Shown: positions 1 through 8,376, numbered from the stretch's first letter. The stretch is DNA of 64,000 nucleotides from Kitasatospora sp. NBC_01266 (GCF_036242395.1 NZ_CP108458.1:2294001-2358000), one strand, 5' to 3'. A program made the numbers and translations. The notes: generated by a model not told the origin, from the letters alone.

Positions 1-92
1 TCCTGTCGAATGTTCGACCACCCGGCAATAATGCCCGGTCGGCCTGCGCGTAACGTGCCCGGAACGTTCGCGGCGGCTCCCCGGATCACGCG

Positions 93-722
93 TCACGACC
101 GCCGCGCCGCCAGTTCGAACCAGGTGGTCTTGCCCTCGGCCCGCAGCCGCACGCCCCAGGCGTCCGCCAGCGCCTCGACCAGCACCAGGCCCCGCCCGTC
201 GGTCTCCGTCTCGGTCGCCCGGCGCGGTCGGGGCAGCCGGCCGTCCCCGTCCCGCACCTCGACCCGCAGCCGCAGGTCGGCGCCGAGCACCGCGTCCAGC
301 ACCGCGCCGGCCGAGGTGTGCTGCAGCGCGTTGGCGACCAGCTCGGTGGCGAGCAGCTCGGCGGTGTCGGCCAGCGCGGGCACGTCCCAGTCGGCCAGCG
401 CCCCGCGCAGGGCGGCGCGCAGCGGGGCGATCGCCGCCAGGTCGGCGGGGGCGAAGGCGGCGTGCAACCGGCGGTCCGGCCCGTGCTGCTCGGCGGCGGC
501 CCGTCCGGCGTCTTCGGCGTCGAGGTCCGTCGTGTCGAGGTCCGCCGTGTCGAGGTCCGCCGTGTCGAGGTCCGTCGTGTCGAGTGCTGCGGTGTCGAGT
601 GCTGCGGTGTCGAGGTCCACGTTCGGGTCCGTGCTCCGATTCGCGTTCGGGTCCGCGTCCAGGTTCGCAGTCGCGTTCGGGCGCGCGTCCGTCCCGGCCC
701 CGAAGCGCTGTTGACGTTCCAT
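93..722 (-). CDS. ATP-binding (HATPase_c) anti-sigma-like regulator
   Basis: A 209-residue protein whose C-terminal two-thirds looks like the RsbW/SpoIIAB-type HATPase_c domain used in Streptomyces as anti-sigma or signalling ATP-binding proteins. The N box is ELLATELVANALQHT and a G-rich lid DGRGLVLVEALADAWG follows. No histidine-kinase phosphoacceptor domain or membrane segment is seen, so the role is probably cytoplasmic partner-switching. The ATG at 722 is chosen over an upstream GTG because GGGGGCGGAG lies 6 nt before it. The N-terminal part is a disordered acidic region built from a tandem LDTAD/LDTTD pentapeptide repeat. The target sigma factor is unknown. Confidence 0.8.
   Translation of the reverse strand: MERQQRFGAGTDARPNATANLDADPNANRSTDPNVDLDTAALDTAALDTTDLDTADLDTADLDTTDLDAEDAGRAAAEQHGPDRRLHAAFAPADLAAIAPLRAALRGALADWDVPALADTAELLATELVANALQHTSAGAVLDAVLGADLRLRVEVRDGDGRLPRPRRATETETDGRGLVLVEALADAWGVRLRAEGKTTWFELAARRS
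519..623. repeat. 15-bp tandem repeat inside the ATP-binding protein gene
   Basis: Seven head-to-tail copies of a 15-bp unit (consensus gtcgaggtccgycgt, two copies diverged to gtcgagtgctgcggt) keep the reading frame and encode LDTAD, LDTTD or ALDTA pentapeptides. Copy number can change by slippage without breaking the frame. Confidence 0.9.
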
Positions 723-909
723 CAGCTCCGCCCCCCTGCTGTGCTCCGATCTATCGTGAGTCCGGCTCGCCCTTGGTCGCAACGGTGCGCGAAACGTCAA
801 CTGAGGTGCACGGGGGGCTCACGGCGCGCAGTCTGCTGACAGCTTGTCAATACCCGCCGTCCGGCGGCGCTGCGGCGACCGTTCGATCAGTACGACCCGA
901 TCACTTCGG

Positions 910-1755
910 TCAGGACGCGGGGCAGACCCCGAAGTCGACCGCTCCGCTGTCCAGCGCGTAGTACCCGCCGCACACCGCCAGCCGTCCGGCGGCCACCGCG
1001 GGAGCGAGCAGTTCGTCGCCGCGCAGCCGGGCCACGGTCTGCCGGGTCTGTTCCCGCACCACCGCTTCCACCAGTTCCGGGCCGGCCGGCGCCGCCGCAC
1101 CGGGACCGCCCGCCGCCAGCACCGACTGATACGGCGCCCGCAGGCAGCGCGCCACCTGGGCGAGCCGCCCCGGCAGCGGCGCGCCGTCGTGCAGCGAGCG
1201 GACGGCGGCGGTGACCGCGCCGCAGCGCTGGTGCCCGAGCACCAGCAGCAGCGGGGTGGCCAGCTCGGCCGGGCCGTACTCCAGGCTGCCGGCGACCAGC
1301 GGGTCGAAGGTGTGCGCGGCGGTGCGGACCACCAGCAGGTCGCCGAGCCCCTGGTCGAAGACCAGCTCCGGCGGGACCCGGGAGTCGATGCAGGCGAAGA
1401 CCACCGCGAACGGCGCCTGGCCGCCTGCCAGCTCCCGCCGCCGGTCCGGCGAGGCGTCCGGCCGACTGGCCTGTCCGCGCACCCAGCGATCGTTGCCCGC
1501 CCGCAGCCGGGCCAGCGCCTGGGCCGCACCGCCGTCGGGCAGCCCGGTCCCCACCGCTCGCGCGCTGCCCGCCACCCGCGCCCCGGCCCGCGCCGCCGCC
1601 CCGGCGGGCAGCACGCCGAGCGCGCCCGCCGCCAGCATCGTCCGTCGCCGCACCCGTGCCACCTCCAGCCGATCCGCCCCGGCCCGCTCCTGCCCCCGCA
1701 CCCTCGGCACCCTCGGCACCTTCCGCAGCGCCCTCCACCGCTCAACGAGTGACAC
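910..1755 (-). CDS. Beta-class carbonic anhydrase, probably exported
   Basis: The enzyme interconverts CO2 and bicarbonate. The class-beta zinc site is visible: Cys and Asp/Arg in FACIDSRVPPE, then His and Cys in LGHQRCGAV. Near the N terminus RRRTMLAAGALGVLPAGAAARA-like sequence (arginines followed by a hydrophobic, Ala-rich stretch) resembles a Tat or Sec signal, suggesting export or membrane anchoring. The GTG at 1755 lacks a clear ribosome site, and an internal start nearer the arginines is possible. It is divergent from the urease-like operon 153 bp away, whose reaction would release CO2. Family assignment is firm; location and start are inferred. Confidence 0.88.
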   Translation of the reverse strand: MSLVERWRALRKVPRVPRVRGQERAGADRLEVARVRRRTMLAAGALGVLPAGAAARAGARVAGSARAVGTGLPDGGAAQALARLRAGNDRWVRGQASRPDASPDRRRELAGGQAPFAVVFACIDSRVPPELVFDQGLGDLLVVRTAAHTFDPLVAGSLEYGPAELATPLLLVLGHQRCGAVTAAVRSLHDGAPLPGRLAQVARCLRAPYQSVLAAGGPGAAAPAGPELVEAVVREQTRQTVARLRGDELLAPAVAAGRLAVCGGYYALDSGAVDFGVCPAS

Positions 1756-1845
1756 CCCCGCCGGTCACCCGAATCGCAGAACACCGCAACCCGGGCAAGG
1801 CTGGACACGGCGATCCGATCCAGGTTCAATGGCCAGCAGATATTT

Positions 1846-1856
1846 GAACGCCGTTC
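1846..1856. promoter_or_regulatory. Short palindrome between carbonic anhydrase and urease genes
   Basis: gaacgccgttc (5-bp arms around one base) lies in the 153-bp divergent spacer, about 50 bp before the urease start. It could be an operator shared by both directions, but such short palindromes also occur by chance. Confidence 0.3.
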
Positions 1857-1908
1857 TAACTCACGAACGCATCCCTCTCCTTCCCCCGGTTATCGCGAGC
1901 GAGGCATC

Positions 1909-2619
1909 GTGCGACTCACCCCCACCGAACGGGACCGGCTGCTGATCTTCACGGCCGCCGAACTGGCCCGCGCCCGCCGCGCCCGAGGCTGCCGGCTGAA
2001 CGTGCCCGAGGCCACCGCACTGATCGCCGACACCGTCTGCGAGGCGGCCCGCGACGGCCTGCGGCTGGCCGAGGCGATCGAGGCCGGACGAACCGTGCTG
2101 AGCGCCGACGACGTACTGCCCGGCGTGCCCGACGTGGTGACCGTGATCCAGGTCGAGGCCGTCTTCGACGACGGCACCCGGCTGGCCGTGGTCAACGACC
2201 CCTTCCAGGGCGCCGGTTCACTCGGCGAGGACGGCCCCGGCGCCGCCCTGCCCGGCCCCGGCACGGGCTACGACCCGATCGAGGAGACCGTGGTGCTCTC
2301 CGTCCACAACACCTCGGCGGTGCCCATCTCGGTCACCTCGCACTTCCACTTCTTCGAGGTCAACCCCCGCCTGGCCTTCGACCGCGCCGCCGCCTACGGC
2401 ACCCGCCTCGCCGTCCCGGCCGGCTCCTCGGTCCGCTTCGACCCCGGCGCGGTGGTCGAGGTCGGCCTGGCCCCGATCGCCGGCGACCGGATCGCCATCG
2501 GCTTCGCCGGCCTGGTCGACGGCCCCCTCGACGCCCCCGGCGCCCGCGAGGCGGCGCTGGCGAAGGCCCGCGCCACCGGTTACCTGATCAACTTCGACAA
2601 CACGGAGGTGGACTCGTGA
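1909..2619 (+). CDS. ureA: Urease gamma/beta fusion subunit
   Basis: A 236-residue fusion. Residues 1-100 match the urease gamma subunit (MRLTPTERDRLLIFTAAELA, DDVLPGVPDVVTVIQVEA). Residues 130-225 match the beta subunit (SVHNTSAVPISVTSHFHFFEVN, read in part; RLAVPAGSSVRFDPG). The GTG start follows GCGAGG by 5 nt. The stop overlaps the alpha-subunit start as GTGA, so the two are translationally coupled. Subunits of this kind scaffold the nickel-containing alpha subunit. No ureD, ureE, ureF or ureG maturation genes occur in the window, so any nickel loading must come from elsewhere. Confidence 0.9.
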   Translation: MRLTPTERDRLLIFTAAELARARRARGCRLNVPEATALIADTVCEAARDGLRLAEAIEAGRTVLSADDVLPGVPDVVTVIQVEAVFDDGTRLAVVNDPFQGAGSLGEDGPGAALPGPGTGYDPIEETVVLSVHNTSAVPISVTSHFHFFEVNPRLAFDRAAAYGTRLAVPAGSSVRFDPGAVVEVGLAPIAGDRIAIGFAGLVDGPLDAPGAREAALAKARATGYLINFDNTEVDS

Positions 2620-4316
2620 CCGCGATCTCCCCGCACGACTACATCTCGGTGCACGGACCCCGGGCGGGCGACCGGATCCGGCTCGGCGACTCCGGGCTGA
2701 TCGTCCGGGTCGAGTCCGACTCCCAGGCCCCCGGCGACGAGTTCCTGGCCGGCTTCGGCAAGACCGCCCGCGACGGCCTGCACCTCAAGGCCGCCACCGT
2801 CCGTGAGACCTGCGACATCGTCATCAGCAACGTGCTGGTGATCGACGCCGTCCAGGGCATCATCAAGACCTCCATCGGCCTGACCGCCGGCCGGATCACC
2901 GCCATCGGCCGCGCCGGCAACCCCGACACCATGGACGGCGTGGAGGTGGTGGTCGGCACCGGCACCACCATCGTCTCCGGCGAAGGCCTCATCGCCACCG
3001 CCGGCGCCATCGACACCCACGTCCACCTGCTCTCGCCCCGCATCATGGAGGCCTCGCTCGCCTCCGGCGTCACCACCATCATCGGCCAGGAGTTCGGCCC
3101 CGTCTGGGGCGTCGGCGTCAACTCCCCCTGGGCGCTGCGGCACGCCTTCAACGCCTTCGACGCCTGGCCGGTCAACATCGGCTTCCTCGCCCGGGGTTCG
3201 TCCTCCGACCCCGGCCCGCTGGTCGAGGCCCTGGCCGAGGGCGGCGCCAGCGGCTTCAAGGTCCACGAGGACATGGGCGCCCACACCCGCGCCCTGGACA
3301 CCGCACTGCGCGTCGCCGAGGACCACGACGTCCAAGTCGCCCTGCACACCGACGGCCTCAACGAATGCCTATCCGTCGAGGACACCCTCGCCGTCCTCGA
3401 AGGCCGCACCATCCACGCCTTCCACATCGAGGGCTGCGGCGGCGGACACGTCCCCAACGTCCTCAAGATGGCCGGCGTCGCCAACGTCATCGGCTCCTCC
3501 ACCAACCCCACCCTGCCGTTCGGCCGCGACGCCCTCACCGAGGCCGCCGGCATGATCATCTCCGCCCACGACCTCAAACCCGACCTGCCCGGCGACGCGG
3601 CGATGGCCCGCGACCGGATCCGGGCCGGCACCATGGGCGCCGAAGGCGTCCTGCACGACCTCGGCCTGATCGGCATCACCTCCTCCGACGCCCAGGGCAT
3701 GGGCCGGGCCGGCGAAACCGTGCGCCGCACCTTCGCCATGGCCGGCAAGATGAAAGCCGAACGCGGCCCACTGGACGGCTCGTTCGGCACCCGGGAGAGC
3801 GGCGACGACAACGAGCGGGTACTGCGCTACATCGCCAAACTCACCATCAACCCCGCCATCGCCCACGGACTGGCCCACGAGGTCGGCTCCATCGAGACCG
3901 GCAAACTCGCGGACATCGTGCTGTGGCGCCCCGACCACTTCGGCGCCAAGCCGCAGCTCGTCCTCAAGGCCGGCTTCCCCGCCTACGGCGTGGTCGGCGA
4001 CCCCAACGCCTCCACCGACCGCTGCGAACCCCTGGTCCTCGGCCCCCAGTTCGGCGCCCACGGCGCCACCGCCGCCGACCTCTCGGTCGCCTTCGTCGCC
4101 CAGGCCGCCATCCACAACGGCGACCAACTCCCCACCCGCAGGCGGCGGGTCGGCGTCCGGGGCACCCGCGGCATCGGCCCCGGCGACATGGTCCGCAACG
4201 CCCGCACCGGCCAGGTCGGCGTGGATGCCGGCACCGGACTCGTCTCGCTGGACGGCGAACCCCTGCGCTCCGAGCCCTCCGAGAGCGTCTCGCTCAGCCG
4301 CCTCTACTTCCTGTAA
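2616..4316 (+). CDS. ureC: Divergent urease-type alpha subunit (amidohydrolase)
   Basis: Length (566 aa) is normal for UreC. The metal set is complete: His135 and His137 in IDTHVH, the carbamylated Lys215 in FKVHEDMG, His244, His270 and Asp358 in TSSDAQGMG. Two regions depart from canonical urease. The conserved glycine-rich GGGTGPA loop is replaced by IIGQEFGPVWGV near 155-166. The mobile flap that normally reads CHH reads AHD at 317-319, so the flap cysteine is lost while the catalytic His318 remains. Metal chemistry is therefore expected but substrate preference may differ from urea. It sits between the gamma/beta subunit and an agmatine deiminase, which suggests a ureido compound as substrate (inference). 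Confidence 0.88.
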   Translation: MTAISPHDYISVHGPRAGDRIRLGDSGLIVRVESDSQAPGDEFLAGFGKTARDGLHLKAATVRETCDIVISNVLVIDAVQGIIKTSIGLTAGRITAIGRAGNPDTMDGVEVVVGTGTTIVSGEGLIATAGAIDTHVHLLSPRIMEASLASGVTTIIGQEFGPVWGVGVNSPWALRHAFNAFDAWPVNIGFLARGSSSDPGPLVEALAEGGASGFKVHEDMGAHTRALDTALRVAEDHDVQVALHTDGLNECLSVEDTLAVLEGRTIHAFHIEGCGGGHVPNVLKMAGVANVIGSSTNPTLPFGRDALTEAAGMIISAHDLKPDLPGDAAMARDRIRAGTMGAEGVLHDLGLIGITSSDAQGMGRAGETVRRTFAMAGKMKAERGPLDGSFGTRESGDDNERVLRYIAKLTINPAIAHGLAHEVGSIETGKLADIVLWRPDHFGAKPQLVLKAGFPAYGVVGDPNASTDRCEPLVLGPQFGAHGATAADLSVAFVAQAAIHNGDQLPTRRRRVGVRGTRGIGPGDMVRNARTGQVGVDAGTGLVSLDGEPLRSEPSESVSLSRLYFL

Positions 4317-4345
4317 CCCCCTCCCACCCCCGAGGACTTGCCGCC

Positions 4346-5383
4346 ATGACCACCCCCGCATCGCTCGGCTACTCGATGCCCGCCGAATGGCACCCGCACG
4401 AGCGCACCTGGATGGCCTTCCCCACCGCGAACCAGACCTTCGACACCCCCGAGAACCTGCATGCCGCCCGGCTCGCCTGGGCGAAGGTCGCCAACACCAT
4501 CGTCCGCTACGAGCCGGTGACGCTGGTGGTCAACCTCGGCGAGACCTCGGCCGCCCGCGAGTACGTCGAAGCCGAGGTGGAGATCGTCGAACGCCCGCTG
4601 GACGACGCGTGGATGCGGGACATCGGCCCCAGCTTCCTGACCGACGGCCGGGGTTCGCTGGCCGCCGCCGACTGGATCTTCAACGGCTGGGGCGCCCAGT
4701 CCTGGGCCAGTTGGGAGCACGACCAGCACATCGCCGAGCACATCAGCGAGTTGGCCGGCGTCCAGCGCTTCGCCTCCCGCCTGATCAACGAGGGCGGCGG
4801 CATCCACGTGGACGGCGAGGGCACGGTGCTGGTCACCGAGACCGTCCAACTCGGCGAGGGCCGCAACGCCGACTGGACCAAGGAGCAGGTCGAGGCCGAA
4901 CTGCACGCCCACCTGGGCACCACGAAGGCGATCTGGCTGCCGCGCGGACTCACCCGCGACTACGACGAGTTCGGCACCCGCGGCCACATCGACATCGTCG
5001 CCTCCTTCGTCCGCCCCGGCGTCGTCCTCGCCCACGTCCAGCCCGACCCGGCCCACCCCGACCACACCGTCTGCCAGGACCTCGTCGCCACCCTGCGCGC
5101 CGCCACCGACGCCAAGGGCCGCCCCCTGGAGGTCATCGAGGTCCCGGCCCCCACCGTGCTGCACGACGAGGACGGCGAACCGGTCGACTACTCCTACATC
5201 AACCACTACGTCGCCAACGGCGCCGTCATCCTCTGCGCCTTCGACGACCCGCGCGACCAGCAGGCCGCCGAGATCCTGGCCGAGGCCTTCCCCGGCCGCA
5301 AGGTCGAACTGGTCGACGCCCGCGAGATCTTCGCCAACGGCGGCGGCATTCATTGCATCACGCAGCAGCAGCCGAAGGCGTGA
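4346..5383 (+). CDS. aguA: Agmatine deiminase family protein
   Basis: A 345-residue member of the peptidyl-arginine/agmatine deiminase fold. Typical landmarks are WMAFPT near the start, WMRDIGPSFL for guanidine binding, INEGGGIHVDGEGTVLVTE, and the C-terminal NGGGIHCITQQQP, which carries the nucleophilic cysteine. Agmatine deiminase converts agmatine to N-carbamoylputrescine and ammonia. The ATG is 29 bp after the ureC stop, so the three genes form one operon. No N-carbamoylputrescine amidohydrolase (nitrilase fold) is next to it, leaving the divergent urease as a candidate for the next step. Confidence 0.88.
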   Translation: MTTPASLGYSMPAEWHPHERTWMAFPTANQTFDTPENLHAARLAWAKVANTIVRYEPVTLVVNLGETSAAREYVEAEVEIVERPLDDAWMRDIGPSFLTDGRGSLAAADWIFNGWGAQSWASWEHDQHIAEHISELAGVQRFASRLINEGGGIHVDGEGTVLVTETVQLGEGRNADWTKEQVEAELHAHLGTTKAIWLPRGLTRDYDEFGTRGHIDIVASFVRPGVVLAHVQPDPAHPDHTVCQDLVATLRAATDAKGRPLEVIEVPAPTVLHDEDGEPVDYSYINHYVANGAVILCAFDDPRDQQAAEILAEAFPGRKVELVDAREIFANGGGIHCITQQQPKA

Positions 5384-5709
5384 CAAGTCGATTCCGACTG
5401 GGTGCCCCCGCCTCGGGTGCCCCAACGGCGCGCGCTCGCCGGGCGACATGACGCTCGGCGGCGTGCTCGCCATCGGCGGCCACGACACCGCCGTCCCCGC
5501 CGTCCCCGCCGCCGGCGGGACGGCCCCGGCCGGCCACCGGAGTCACCGCCGGGCCTGACACCTCGCAGGTCAGGGCGCGTCCCGATGCCGTGCGCAGCGA
5601 ACCGGGACAGCCGACGCTCCCGCTCACCGAGCCCGGCTCAGTCGCCCCCGTCCGAGCAAGGCCGGTTGGAAGCGGCCTGCGATATCGGCGCGAACGGGCC
5701 GACCGCCGC
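5384..5709. other. Intergenic region without a supported gene
   Basis: 326 bp between two convergent genes. Reading frames here lack codon bias and ribosome sites, and I see no strong hairpin or operator. Confidence 0.6.
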
Positions 5710-6231
5710 CTACAGGTGCTCGGTCAGCTGCTCGGCCGCCCAGTCCGCCCATTCCCCCGCGGACTGGGAGCTGCGGATCCCGAACTCCAGGGCCAGCCAC
5801 TCGCAGACCTGGACCGGGTCGCCGGCCCACTGCGCCTCGTCACGCAGGCGCTCCAGGCCCGCGTGGCGTTCCTGGTTGCGGCGGGCGAACTCCTTGAGAT
5901 ACGCGGCGCCTTCCTCGCGCGGCAGCGTCCACAGGAAGAAGACGCGCAGGAGCGCGGCGCTGCGGTAGGCACTTTCGGCGCCGGGGCCGGTCAGCCACTC
6001 CCGCAGTTCGGCGCGGCCCGCCTCGGTGATGCCGTACTCGCGGCGGTTGCGGGCGCCGGTACCGGTGACCTCGATCAGGCCGGCCTCGCTCAGCTTGGCG
6101 AGCTCGCCGTAGACCTGGCTCTGCTTCGCGGGCCAGACGAAGGCGAGCGAGGACTCGAAGCGCTTGAGCAGGTCGTATCCGCTGCTGGGCGTCTCGACCA
6201 GCAGGCCCAGGACGGCGTGGCGCAGGCTCAT
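5710..6231 (-). CDS. PadR-family transcriptional regulator
   Basis: The protein starts MSLRHAVLGLLVETPSSGYD, the hallmark PadR winged-helix N terminus, with the wing around YGELAKLSEAGLIEVTG and YGITEAGRAELREWL. The C-terminal VirR-like helical part (residues 95-173) mediates dimerisation. It is divergent from a small membrane protein, its probable target, with a 13-bp palindrome between them. A -10-like TAGAGT (6243-6238) lies 6 nt before the ATG, so the mRNA is probably leaderless. Confidence 0.87.
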   Translation of the reverse strand: MSLRHAVLGLLVETPSSGYDLLKRFESSLAFVWPAKQSQVYGELAKLSEAGLIEVTGTGARNRREYGITEAGRAELREWLTGPGAESAYRSAALLRVFFLWTLPREEGAAYLKEFARRNQERHAGLERLRDEAQWAGDPVQVCEWLALEFGIRSSQSAGEWADWAAEQLTEHL

Positions 6232-6294
6232 GCGGCCACTCTACTACCGAGCTGACACGTCAAGGCTGGACAGAGCATCCATGACAGGTCATTC

Positions 6295-6307
6295 TTGGAC
6301 CGTCCAA
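6295..6307. promoter_or_regulatory. Candidate PadR operator
   Basis: ttggaccgtccaa is a perfect palindrome with 6-bp arms and one central base, placed in the divergent spacer between the PadR gene and the membrane protein. A second, weaker palindrome tgacacgtca lies at 6253-6262. Confidence 0.45.
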
Positions 6308-6341
6308 CATTGGAATGTCACTCCGAGAGGAGACCGTCGCG

Positions 6342-6914
6342 GTGAACTACCTCCGCGGTTTCGCCCCCTGGATCTGCTACGCGGCACTGAGCGCCTTCGA
6401 CTGGCGCCTGGGAATGTGCACGGCGGCCACCGTCGCCGTGCTGCTGCTCGTCGACGCGCGGCGAAAGCAGGGCGCCGACCTGCTGTCCACCGCCACCTGC
6501 GGCTTCTTCGTGGTGATGGCCGTGATCGCGGTGGCCGACCCCACGTCAGGCCTGCACCGATGGACCTGCGCCCTGGCCAACGCGACCCTGGCGGTCATGG
6601 CGCTCGGCTCGCTCGCCGTCGGCAAGCCCTTCACCCTCTCCATCGCCCGCACCCAGGTCCCCCAGGAGCACTGGAACGCCCCGCGCTTCATCCACGTCAA
6701 CAAGGTTCTGACCAGCGCGTGGGGGGCCGCTTTCGCCGGTGCGGCGATCGCCTGCGCCGTCATCGTCGGCTACGCCCACTCCGCCACCGTGCCGCTCACC
6801 GCCGTGCAGGTACTCGCCTTCGTGATCCCGTTCGTGTTCTCGGGCAAGTACGTCGCGCGCGCCCAGGCCGCCGCGGAGCGGGCGGCGGTGGGCCCGGACC
6901 CGGCATCCTCGTAG
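6342..6914 (+). CDS. Four-to-six-span integral membrane protein of unknown function
   Basis: A 190-residue hydrophobic protein with membrane segments near residues 8-24, 30-44, 55-70, 80-95, 130-150 and 155-172. The GTG at 6342 is preferred over an ATG at 6315 because GAGAGGAGA lies 6-8 nt upstream of it. No catalytic or transport motif is recognised. Because it is divergent from the PadR gene with an operator-like palindrome between, I infer PadR control and perhaps a stress or efflux-related role. Confidence 0.72.
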   Translation: MNYLRGFAPWICYAALSAFDWRLGMCTAATVAVLLLVDARRKQGADLLSTATCGFFVVMAVIAVADPTSGLHRWTCALANATLAVMALGSLAVGKPFTLSIARTQVPQEHWNAPRFIHVNKVLTSAWGAAFAGAAIACAVIVGYAHSATVPLTAVQVLAFVIPFVFSGKYVARAQAAAERAAVGPDPASS

Positions 6915-6957
6915 GCGTCGGGGCCGCGTGCCATGAGGGTTGCACCGCACAGACTTT

Positions 6958-6990
6958 GACGGGCCGTCACTCGGTGGGTGACGGCCCGTC
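6958..6990. terminator. Bidirectional hairpin terminator
   Basis: gacgggccgtcac and its exact complement form a 13-bp stem with a 7-nt loop, between two convergent genes ending at 6914 and 6999. There is no U tract, as is usual in this GC class. Confidence 0.75.
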
Positions 6991-6998
6991 CGGGGCGG

Positions 6999-7223
6999 TT
7001 ACCTGGCGATGAGGGTCGGGGTCGCCGCGCCGGTGTCCACGCGAAGGCGGTCGATCAGGCCGGCCAGCGAGAAGTCGGCGTATTCGGTGGGAACTTCGGC
7101 CTCGACGACGCTTCGACCGCCGCCGGCCACCGGGCGGATGACCATGTTTCCGGCGGGCTGATCCTCGATTTCCGCGAGCGCGACGATACGTCCGTCCTGC
7201 TCGTAAGCCACGTGAACCCGCAT
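6999..7223 (-). CDS. Small hypothetical protein
   Basis: About 74 residues, starting MRVHVAYEQDGRIVALAEIE and rich in Val, Ala and acidic residues; the end reads LRVDTGAATPTLIAR. The second of two adjacent ATG codons fits best, 6 nt after AAGGAGG. It lies 31 bp downstream of another small gene on the same strand and probably forms an operon with it. There is no signal peptide or membrane span. I do not recognise the family. Confidence 0.6.
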   Translation of the reverse strand: MRVHVAYEQDGRIVALAEIEDQPAGNMVIRPVAGGGRSVVEAEVPTEYADFSLAGLIDRLRVDTGAATPTLIAR

Positions 7224-7254
7224 CATTCTCCTCCTTGGCTCACTGCTCGACGAC

Positions 7255-7542
7255 TCACTGATCGACCATGATCGAGCTGACGATGAAATCGCAGGGGTCA
7301 CCGGTGCTGCGGATCGTCAAGGTCCACTGCGTCGGCGGACTGATGCTGAGATTCCAGTCCGTGGCGTCCTGCACGATCTCAAGTGCGGTGTCGTTGGCGG
7401 GGATCTCGGTGATCCCGACGGCCCGCGCGTTGAAGCTGGCGGCCTGGACGACCTGAACGTCCGTGTACCACGTGTTGAATGACGTCTCGCTGTTGGCAGC
7501 CAGGGCAACCGTGCCCGTCCACCGGTGCGTCAGATTCGCCAC
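7255..7542 (-). CDS. Small hypothetical protein
   Basis: About 95 residues starting from the GTG at 7542, which follows AGAAAGG by 7 nt (VANLTHRWTGTVALAANSE). The sequence alternates polar and hydrophobic residues (NLSISPPTQWTLTIRSTG) and looks like a compact beta sandwich. No signal peptide or catalytic motif is visible. It heads a two-gene operon with the 74-residue protein. Together these could be a structural or binding pair, but the function is unknown. Confidence 0.6.
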   Translation of the reverse strand: MANLTHRWTGTVALAANSETSFNTWYTDVQVVQAASFNARAVGITEIPANDTALEIVQDATDWNLSISPPTQWTLTIRSTGDPCDFIVSSIMVDQ

Positions 7543-7672
7543 TGCGATGCCTTTCTTGAAGCACGCCGGCTGGGTGGGACCCCCTTGTGGTGGACTGTGC
7601 CCGGTCGTTTTCTCGGCAAACGGCGAGAATGTCATTCCTACCCACTCGAGTGAATGCCGGGAGCGCGCTCGA

Positions 7673-8290
7673 CTAACTCGGCCAACCGGCTGCGGAATCG
7701 GCGGCGAGCAGCGGGCGCAGCGCCCCCAGCAGGGCGCCGACGCAGGTGTCGCGCAGTTCCGTGCGGGTGCAGGTCTCCGTGCTGAGCCAGTCCACGCAGA
7801 GCACCCGGACGAACACCAGCCAGCTCTTCAGGACGGCTGACACGGCCGCCCGGACGGCCTCGTCCGCGAGCGGGAGCGGGAGCACATCGAGGAGCCGGCT
7901 GCGCAGGACGTCCAACTCCTCGTTGATGACGGTCTGGACCACCGGGTCGCCGGCCAGCACGCGGTTCGCCGCGAGGACGGTATGGCGGTTGGCGATGAAG
8001 TAGTCGAGGTGCACGTCGAGGCCGGCCGTGAGCTGTTCCCACACGTCACCGGCCGCCGGATTCAGCGGGACCTGCTCCAACAGCCGGTCGGCGGCCTGCT
8101 GGTAGAGGGCGGCGAAGAGTTGGCGCTTGCCGGGGAAGTAGCGGTAGAGCAGCGCGCGGGAGACGCCGGCCTGCTCGGCGATGTCCTCCATCAGCACGTC
8201 GTCGTACGGGTGCGCGGCGAAGAACTGCGCGCCGACGGCGAGGAGCTGGGCGCGGCGCTCGGCCGGACTGAGGCGTTGGCGGGGAGACAC
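7673..8290 (-). CDS. TetR/AcrR-family transcriptional regulator
   Basis: The N-terminal helix-turn-helix reads MEDIAEQAGVSRALLYRYFPGKRQLF, clearly TetR. The remaining residues form the ligand/dimer domain. I choose the GTG at 8290 because TAGTCT (8303-8298) is 7 nt upstream, fitting a leaderless transcript, and because a longer start at 8311 would put an operator copy inside the gene. It is divergent from a DUF4345 membrane protein, which it probably represses together with itself. Confidence 0.85.
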   Translation of the reverse strand: MSPRQRLSPAERRAQLLAVGAQFFAAHPYDDVLMEDIAEQAGVSRALLYRYFPGKRQLFAALYQQAADRLLEQVPLNPAAGDVWEQLTAGLDVHLDYFIANRHTVLAANRVLAGDPVVQTVINEELDVLRSRLLDVLPLPLADEAVRAAVSAVLKSWLVFVRVLCVDWLSTETCTRTELRDTCVGALLGALRPLLAADSAAGWPS

Positions 8291-8302
8291 GGGGAGAAGA
8301 CT

Positions 8303-8353
8303 ACTTGACACACGTCTACTGACGAGGAGACTGCTAGTAGACGCGTGTCCACT
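8303..8353. promoter_or_regulatory. Two inverted TetR operator copies
   Basis: Site 1 (8303-8320, read on the minus strand agtagacgtgtgtcaagt) and site 2 (8336-8353, agtagacgcgtgtccact) are 18-bp semi-palindromes that match each other closely. Their cores form 14-bp inverted arms (13/14 identical) 15 bp apart. They cover the divergent promoter region and abut the -10 of the TetR gene, a classic autorepression layout. Confidence 0.7.
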
Positions 8354-8376
8354 AATAGTTGATGGAGGGTCAGATC

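Noticed and set aside
3365..4345. Long arginine-rich reading frame running into the agmatine deiminase gene
   Set aside because: It is a GC-rich shadow frame of ureC; the deiminase family start is at 4346.
5384..5709. Possible small genes between agmatine deiminase and PadR
   Set aside because: No codon bias, ribosome site or protein-like sequence.
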